From the NCBI GenBank assembly GCA_020443945.1, contig JAIZWN010000143.1:1-6238 (forward strand): a DNA stretch of 6,238 nt. Reading direction: 5' to 3'. The notes under the pieces were generated by a model. That model was not told the origin of the DNA. It made no database searches and worked only from the letters and a program-made list of their open reading frames with translations. Position numbers and translations under genes: made by a program. The stretch is from Candidatus Thiosymbion ectosymbiont of Robbea hypermnestra (GTDB lineage Bacteria; Pseudomonadota; Gammaproteobacteria; Chromatiales; Chromatiaceae). Positions 1 to 3,477 of the stretch are shown one piece after another. How positions within the stretch are numbered: position 1 is the stretch's first letter; every line of letters starts with the position of its first letter.

Positions 1-50
1 AATCTTCGGGTTATGATTCCCGCTCGCCTGTTTGATCCCCCTCTCCCCGG

Positions 51-71
51 CCCTCTCCCGGTGGGAGAGGG
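51..71. repeat. CCCTCTCCC/GGGAGAGGG hairpin repeat
   Basis: A perfect 9-bp inverted repeat with a 3-nt loop, CCCTCTCCC at 51-59 and GGGAGAGGG at 63-71, sits in a pyrimidine-rich stretch (37-59). It resembles a commonly dispersed intergenic repeat. It lacks a clear T tract on either strand, so terminator function is doubtful. Confidence 0.7.
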
Positions 72-121
72 AGAGTAAAACCGTCGCTTTCGCGCTCTTC
101 TTCCGGGCCTCTTACAGCCGG

Positions 122-172
122 GTAGAACCGATACGCAGTCGATGCGGTTCGCTTCGCTCACTGCCCATCTAC
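122..172. repeat. Imperfect palindromic intergenic repeat
   Basis: Paired segments are GTAGA (122-126) with TCTAC (168-172), and AACCG (126-130) with CGGTT (145-149). The core TTCGCTTCGCTCACTGCCC resembles a dispersed element of the GAGCGAAGCGAA type known from many proteobacterial genomes. Assignment is by resemblance only. Confidence 0.5.
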
Positions 173-187
173 GGGAGCTACTAAAGC

Positions 188-224
188 ATCCTGTTAATCC
201 TGAAAAATCCTGTTAATCCTGTCC
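188..224 (-). repeat. 37-nt intergenic repeat, copy 1
   Basis: The plus strand carries two ATCCTGTTAATCCTG blocks separated by a short A run and ending in TCC. It differs at 2 of 37 positions from the reverse complement of the copy at 3262-3298, and at 3 from the copy at 3356-3392. It lies downstream of the TPR gene's stop codon. Confidence 0.9.
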
Positions 225-258
225 TTTTAGAAGGTTGCGATGTGCTTCCAGCCGGATT

Positions 259-371
259 GATGGGCACGCGGCGCTCTGGGCATTCGACCAGCCGCCGGGG
301 TTTGGGAACCGCCGTGGCCTGACCGGAACGCTCGACCGGCCTGCCGGGCGCTCGCTTTGCCCATCCTACCC
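259..371. repeat. Possible decayed repeat bounded by GATGGGCA/TGCCCATC
   Basis: GATGGGCA (259-266) and TGCCCATC (358-365) are exact inverted ends. The right side, CGCTTTGCCCATCCTACC, resembles the TGCCCATCTAC end of the element at 122-172. The interior has no recognisable coding content. This may be a decayed repeat copy. Confidence 0.35.
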
Positions 372-402
372 GACTTGCAGTGGAACGGAGTATCTACCCG
401 GC

Positions 403-2361
403 TCAATCCGACCCTGTCGATAGAGGCAACAGAAACAATTCCGCGCGGACCAGGTTGTGCTCGACCAGCTTCGCATGGTAGCCGGATTTGGCCGCCCGAT
501 AGACCGCCAGGGCCCCGCGGAATGCCCCGACGGCCTCGGCCAGCAATTTCCGGCCCGATTCGCCCTCGGTGCGGATGCCCTGCTCCTGGAGCGCGATACC
601 CAGGTTGTTCTGGGTCCTGGCCCATTGCTGGGGGAGCTGCGTGCGGGTGTAGACCTCAAGGGCCGCGCGGTAGGCGGCCACGGCCTTCGCCAGCAATTCC
701 CGGCCCGATTCATCCTCGGTGCGGATGCCTTGGTTACGGAGCGCGATACCCAGGTTGTTCTGGGTCATGGCCCACTGCTGGGGGAGCTGCGTGCGGGTAT
801 GGATCTGGAGGGCCGCGCGGTAGGCGGCTACGGCCTCCGCCAGCAGGCGCCGGTCCGATTCGCCCTCGGTGCGGATGCCCTGCTGCTGGAGCGCAAGACC
901 CAGATTGTTCTGGGTCATGGCCCACTGCTGGGGGAGCTGCGTGCGGGTGTAGACCTCAAGGGCCGCGCGGAATGCCCCGACGGCCTCCGCCAGCAATTTC
1001 CGGCCCGATTCGCCCCCGGTGCGGATGCCCTGCTCCTGGAGTGCGATACCCAGGTTGTTCTGGGTTGCCGCCCACTGCTGGGGGAGCTGCGTGCGGGTAT
1101 GGACCTCAAGGGCCGCGCGGTAGGCGGCCACGGCCTCCGCCAGCAGGCGCCGGCCCGATGCGCCCTCGGTGCGGATGCCCTGCTCCTGGAGCGCGGTACC
1201 CAGGTTGTTCTGGGTTGCCGCCCAATCCTGCGGGAGCTGCGTGCGGGTACGGATCTGGAGGGCCGCGCGGTAGGCGGCCACGGCCTCGGCCAGCAATTTC
1301 CGGCCCGATTCGCCCCCGGTGCGAATGCCCTGCTCACTGAGTGCGGCGCCCAGGTTGTTCTGGGTTCCCGCCCACTGCTGGGGGAGCTGCGTGCGGGTGT
1401 AGACCCCAAGGACCGCGCGGTAGGCGGCTACGGCCTCCGCCAGGTGTTGCTGCACCGATGGTCCCGCCGCGCGAATGCTGATTTGATACCTTGTCTTGGC
1501 AAGGTCCATGGTGGTCTCGGCCCATTGGCGCGGCCGTTTTTCCCGGTCGAGATAGCCCAGGGCCTGCTCATAGGCCGTAAGCGCCTTCTCAAAGGCATAG
1601 TCGTTGTAGGCGGCGTCGCCGGCCAGCCGGTAGTCGCGGATGATTGCCTGGCGATATTCCCCCTGCCGTTGTTGTTCCTCCGCGATGCGTATTTGGCTCT
1701 CGCGCAGCCGTCGGGCATTGTGGCCGGCCGAGTCCAGAAAAAGCGCACTGGCCCGACCGAACTTCTTCTTGGCAAAGGCGGCCAGACCGAGCCTATAGGG
1801 ATCCTCCTGCCTGTGCCGGATCTCGGCCGTCCAGCGCTCGATCTCCGCTTTGGCCTGCGCGGCGCTGAATCCGTATTGTGTCGCCCATTCCCGGATATAG
1901 CGCCCGAAGTCGGGGGGTTCCCGTTCCTTGTCGGTGCGCACCTGCTCCCTGGCGCGGGCCGCGGTGTCGGTGATGAATTTTTCGATGCGGTCGTCGGACC
2001 ACCATTTCTTCGAGCCCAGGGGCAGCAGCCGGAGCTCGACCCGCCGGCGGTCGGTGGGTTCCGGAATCCGCAGTTGGCCGTCCAGCGGGTATTGGATGCG
2101 CCAGCCTTTCTTATGGACTTGCAGGGTGATCCGCTCCCCGGCGCGGAAGGCGTCCGGCAGGGGGAGAGCGAACAGCCCGCCGGCCTTGGTCCGCTTGCTG
2201 TCGCCGGTCTCTTCGAGGATAACCAGAATGCCCGCCGCCGGCGTTCGCTGGTGCTGTTCACCGACGAGTATCACCTTGCCCTTCAGCGTACTGCCGGCGG
2301 CGCCGGTCACGGGGAGCAGCAGACATATCCATAGCAGGGCCGCCGTAAGGGGATGCCTCAT
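403..2361 (-). CDS. Exported TPR-repeat protein with N-terminal carboxypeptidase-regulatory-like domain
   Basis: This 652-residue protein has no known specific function; it probably acts as a protein-binding scaffold in the periplasm or at the cell surface. Residues 1-23 look like a Sec signal peptide (hydrophobic stretch 7-18, likely cleavage near GAA at 20-22). Residues about 24-115 read as a beta-sandwich of the carboxypeptidase-regulatory/Ig-like type, with G-x-V, PAAGILVILEE and KAGGLFALPLP signatures. Residues 120-275 are mainly helical and include a divergent TPR near 247-272 (AFEKALTAYEQALGY). A divergent 50-residue unit starts at W280, followed by six near-identical units at 322-621 with tryptophans at 330, 380, 430, 480, 530 and 580. 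A degenerate half-unit ends the protein. The start was chosen because GAGGAG lies 8 nt upstream, the signal peptide begins there, and the ATG overlaps the stop of the upstream gene. The reading frame stays open further upstream to 3168, but that part is out-of-frame translation of the neighbouring gene. No enzymatic motif is visible. Confidence 0.88.
   Translation of the reverse strand: MRHPLTAALLWICLLLPVTGAAGSTLKGKVILVGEQHQRTPAAGILVILEETGDSKRTKAGGLFALPLPDAFRAGERITLQVHKKGWRIQYPLDGQLRIPEPTDRRRVELRLLPLGSKKWWSDDRIEKFITDTAARAREQVRTDKEREPPDFGRYIREWATQYGFSAAQAKAEIERWTAEIRHRQEDPYRLGLAAFAKKKFGRASALFLDSAGHNARRLRESQIRIAEEQQRQGEYRQAIIRDYRLAGDAAYNDYAFEKALTAYEQALGYLDREKRPRQWAETTMDLAKTRYQISIRAAGPSVQQHLAEAVAAYRAVLGVYTRTQLPQQWAGTQNNLGAALSEQGIRTGGESGRKLLAEAVAAYRAALQIRTRTQLPQDWAATQNNLGTALQEQGIRTEGASGRRLLAEAVAAYRAALEVHTRTQLPQQWAATQNNLGIALQEQGIRTGGESGRKLLAEAVGAFRAALEVYTRTQLPQQWAMTQNNLGLALQQQGIRTEGESDRRLLAEAVAAYRAALQIHTRTQLPQQWAMTQNNLGIALRNQGIRTEDESGRELLAKAVAAYRAALEVYTRTQLPQQWARTQNNLGIALQEQGIRTEGESGRKLLAEAVGAFRGALAVYRAAKSGYHAKLVEHNLVRAELFLLPLSTGSD
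499..1398 (-). repeat. Six tandem 150-bp coding repeats (50-residue TPR units)
   Basis: Six contiguous units of exactly 150 bp encode residues 322-621 of the TPR protein. The anchor CAGGTTGTTCTGGGT recurs at 601, 751, 1051, 1201 and 1351, and with one change at 901. The protein unit is roughly TRTQLPQQWAxTQNNLG, then ALQEQGIRT, then a GES-containing turn, then LLAEAVAAYRAALEVY. A divergent unit precedes it (from W280) and a decayed one follows at the C-terminus. Helix A covers WAxTQNNLGxAL and helix B covers LLAEAVAAYRAAL. The insertion between the helices makes the unit longer than the classical 34 residues. Confidence 0.95.
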
Positions 2362-3056
2362 GGCGCGTTCTCCTCGAGGTCCAGATCCAGGCTGTGATTG
2401 CCCAGGGTCGCGTATTGCTCGTGGATTCGATAGCCGGCCTTGCGGGCCATCAGCTCCACGCTGCTCTGATCGGGCCCTGCCACCTGTATCTCGAAGCGCC
2501 CGAATTGGTTGCTTTGCCCGGTAACGCCGTAGGCCGGCAAGGCGACCTGAACGTTCGCGAGGGGCTCGCCGGTCCTCCCATCGCGGACGGTGCCGGCAAG
2601 GATCTGGAGGCGGCTGGGTGGAGCGCTGGGCTCGCTCTCGGTTTGCACGGGCGCCAGCGGGCTGGGTGGAGCGCTGCTGGGCTCGCTCTTGGTTTGCACG
2701 GGCGCCAGCGGGCTCAGCCACCAGAGCAGGACCAGGACGAACAGGGCCGCCCCACCGCCGGCGCGGATCTTCAGCCCGCCGAAACGGGAGGGCAGGGCAT
2801 CGGCGTGCAGGTCGATCTCCCCACCCAGGAACCAACCGAAGAGCCCGGCCAGGAGGGCGGCGCAGAGTCCCAGGATGTAGTGCTTGTAGTCCGGCAGTAC
2901 CGGGGGCGCGAAGAAGAATACGGCAAACAGGAAGGCCAGCAACAGGCCGCCGAAGAGCCAGACGGCGAGGGATTGCTGCACGGACGACGGACCCCGCGGG
3001 GGTTCGCGCGGGGATTGCGCTCGCGTGCCGTCCGGTTCTTTCGTTTCGCGCTGCAT
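2358..3056 (-). CDS. Three-helix membrane protein with C-terminal carboxypeptidase-regulatory-like domain
   Basis: This 232-residue inner-membrane protein is of unknown function. The N-terminal tail (1-29) is polar. Hydrophobic segments lie at about 30-50, 60-78 and 101-115. A Pro/Ser/Glu linker follows at 116-149, containing a tandem duplication (LAPVQTKSEPS then LAPVQTESEPS). Residues 150-228 resemble a carboxypeptidase-regulatory/transthyretin-like fold (AGTVRDGRTGEPLANVQVAL, then NQFGRFEIQV). With the N-terminus inside, the basic residues of the second loop (R91, K96, R98) are cytoplasmic and the C-terminal domain faces the periplasm, where the partner encoded downstream would be exported. 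The ATG at 3056 is preceded by GAGG with 5 nt spacing. The stop overlaps the next gene's start as ATGA, so this is the first gene of a two-gene operon. The domain assignment is by pattern; topology and interaction with the partner are inferred. Confidence 0.85.
   Translation of the reverse strand: MQRETKEPDGTRAQSPREPPRGPSSVQQSLAVWLFGGLLLAFLFAVFFFAPPVLPDYKHYILGLCAALLAGLFGWFLGGEIDLHADALPSRFGGLKIRAGGGAALFVLVLLWWLSPLAPVQTKSEPSSAPPSPLAPVQTESEPSAPPSRLQILAGTVRDGRTGEPLANVQVALPAYGVTGQSNQFGRFEIQVAGPDQSSVELMARKAGYRIHEQYATLGNHSLDLDLEENAP
2370..2375 (-). promoter_or_regulatory. Ribosome-binding site of the TPR gene
   Basis: On the minus strand this reads GAGGAG with 8 nt to the ATG at 2361. It lies inside the last codons of the upstream gene, decides the start of the TPR protein, and fits coupled translation through the ATGA overlap. 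Confidence 0.8.
2612..2710 (-). repeat. In-frame tandem duplication in the linker of the membrane protein
   Basis: Two adjacent copies, 2612-2659 (48 bp) and 2660-2710 (51 bp), share nearly all bases; the second carries an extra CTG. Each begins GGCTGGGTGGAGCGCT and ends GGGCGCCAGCG on the plus strand. They encode the repeated Pro/Ser-rich linker segment between the third membrane helix and the periplasmic domain. Confidence 0.9.
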
Positions 3057-3061
3057 CCAAT

Positions 3062-3065
3062 CCTC
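3062..3065 (-). promoter_or_regulatory. Ribosome-binding site of the membrane-protein gene
   Basis: On the minus strand this reads GAGG, 5 nt before the ATG at 3056. It supports that start over internal alternatives. No convincing -35/-10 pair could be picked out further upstream. Confidence 0.6.
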
Positions 3066-3118
3066 GATGGGCGCCGGCCCTGTGTGGATGTTGTAATTTT
3101 GTGATCCGTGATGCTTGA

Positions 3119-3197
3119 ATCCGCAGATTACGCAGATTACGCGGATTCTCGCCGATGAAAAAACGCAAATCGGTGAAAATCGGCGTAATCTGCGGAT
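3119..3197. repeat. Palindromic intergenic element with 15-bp inverted ends
   Basis: ATCCGCAGATTACGC at 3119-3133 is exactly complementary to GCGTAATCTGCGGAT at 3183-3197. The CGCAGATTACGC motif repeats directly at 3131-3142. A second nested pair, CGCCGAT (3150-3156) and ATCGGCG (3179-3185), is also perfect. From memory, similar CGCAGATTACG-type elements are dispersed in many bacterial genomes; copy number here is unknown. It lies just upstream of the membrane-protein gene. Confidence 0.85.
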
Positions 3198-3222
3198 AAC
3201 AATGACAATAATGGTTTTTTGT

Positions 3223-3250
3223 GCTCGTTCCTATGTTCCAGCGTGGGAGC
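3223..3250 (+). repeat. Degenerate palindromic repeat of the GCTCGTTCC...GTGGGAGC type
   Basis: The arms GCTC/GAGC are perfect and the inner arms at 3230-3237 and 3240-3247 pair using three T-G wobbles. The sequence resembles a hairpin element common in proteobacterial intergenic regions (recalled consensus CCCACGCT...AGCGTGGG). No T run follows immediately, so it is not a convincing terminator. Confidence 0.6.
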
Positions 3251-3261
3251 TGGAAAAAATA

Positions 3262-3298
3262 GTACAGGATTAACAGGATTTTGCAGGATTAACAGGAT
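3262..3298 (+). repeat. 37-nt intergenic repeat, copy 2 (opposite orientation)
   Basis: It contains two CAGGATTAACAGGAT blocks separated by TTTTG or similar. It is inverted relative to the copies at 188 and 3356 and forms the left arm of an imperfect inverted repeat with the latter, 57 nt apart. It lies between the divergent operon and mutS. Confidence 0.9.
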
Positions 3299-3355
3299 TT
3301 TTCTTCGTTTTGGTCGGCGCTACCGGGCACGAAAGCTCAAAGCAAAAAATCAAGT

Positions 3356-3392
3356 ATCCTGTCAATCCTGAAAGATCCTGTTGATCCTGTCC
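3356..3392 (-). repeat. 37-nt intergenic repeat, copy 3
   Basis: It has the same orientation as the copy at 188, with 3 differences, and 5 differences from the inverted copy at 3262. It is followed directly by GAAGGAG (3393-3399), a Shine-Dalgarno-like string placed too close to the TTG at 3400 to serve it. Confidence 0.9.
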
Positions 3393-3422
3393 GAAGGAGT
3401 TGCCGTCCCTGGCGTCGGCAGG

Positions 3423-3447
3423 TTCCGGCGTCCCCGCCGGAATGACG
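3423..3447. repeat. Short palindromic repeat upstream of mutS
   Basis: TTCCGGCG (3423-3430) and CGCCGGAA (3435-3442) form a perfect 8-bp stem with a 4-nt TCCC loop, followed by TGACG. This resembles the widespread intergenic palindromes ending in GGAATGACGG. It contains an in-frame ATG (3442-3444), which argues against using that codon as the mutS start. Confidence 0.75.
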
Positions 3448-3477
3448 GGTCAGCAGTTACCGCGAATCCGGCTCAAG

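Larger units (their letters stand above)
1..402. other. Gene-free region downstream of the TPR gene
   Basis: No ORF here shows recognisable protein features; those that exist are compositional. The region is a patchwork of intergenic repeats: a CCCTCTCCC hairpin, an imperfect palindrome, a 37-nt repeat copy and a possible decayed element. No tRNA, rRNA or clear terminator is visible. Confidence 0.7.
3057..3477. other. Repeat-rich intergenic region between divergent operon and mutS
   Basis: These 421 bases must hold the promoters for both the minus-strand operon and mutS, but no clear -35/-10 pair was found. About half is accounted for by five repeat elements: the 15-bp-armed palindrome, the GTGGGAGC hairpin, two inverted 37-nt copies, and the GGAATGACG palindrome. 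The least repeat-like stretches are 3301-3355 and 3448-3477, so the mutS promoter may lie in the former. Confidence 0.7.

Noticed and set aside
10..20. Lipoprotein signal in the TPR protein (residues 10-13, LWIC)
   Set aside because: The cysteine at 13 lies within the hydrophobic core and its preceding residues do not fit a lipobox.
51..71. Intrinsic terminator for the TPR operon
   Set aside because: The hairpin is strong but no T tract follows on the minus strand, and it lies more than 330 bp past the stop codon.
188..224. CRISPR array
   Set aside because: The repeat copies are scattered, in both orientations, and not separated by regular unique spacers; no cas gene is present.
357..1340. 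A 327-codon plus-strand frame rich in Gly, Pro, Arg and Cys with an internal 50-residue repeat
   Set aside because: Its periodicity simply reflects the TPR-coding repeat read in the wrong frame; no start signal and implausible composition.
457..2334. A 625-codon open frame on the plus strand, antisense to the TPR gene
   Set aside because: The 150-bp repeat length is a multiple of three and GC-rich, so several frames stay open. The minus-strand reading has a signal peptide, ribosome-binding site and clear TPR motifs; the plus-strand one has none.
403..3168. A single 921-residue protein spanning both minus-strand genes
   Set aside because: The part upstream of 2361 is an Arg/Pro-rich out-of-frame reading of the membrane-protein gene. 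A good ribosome-binding site and signal peptide mark the start at 2361.
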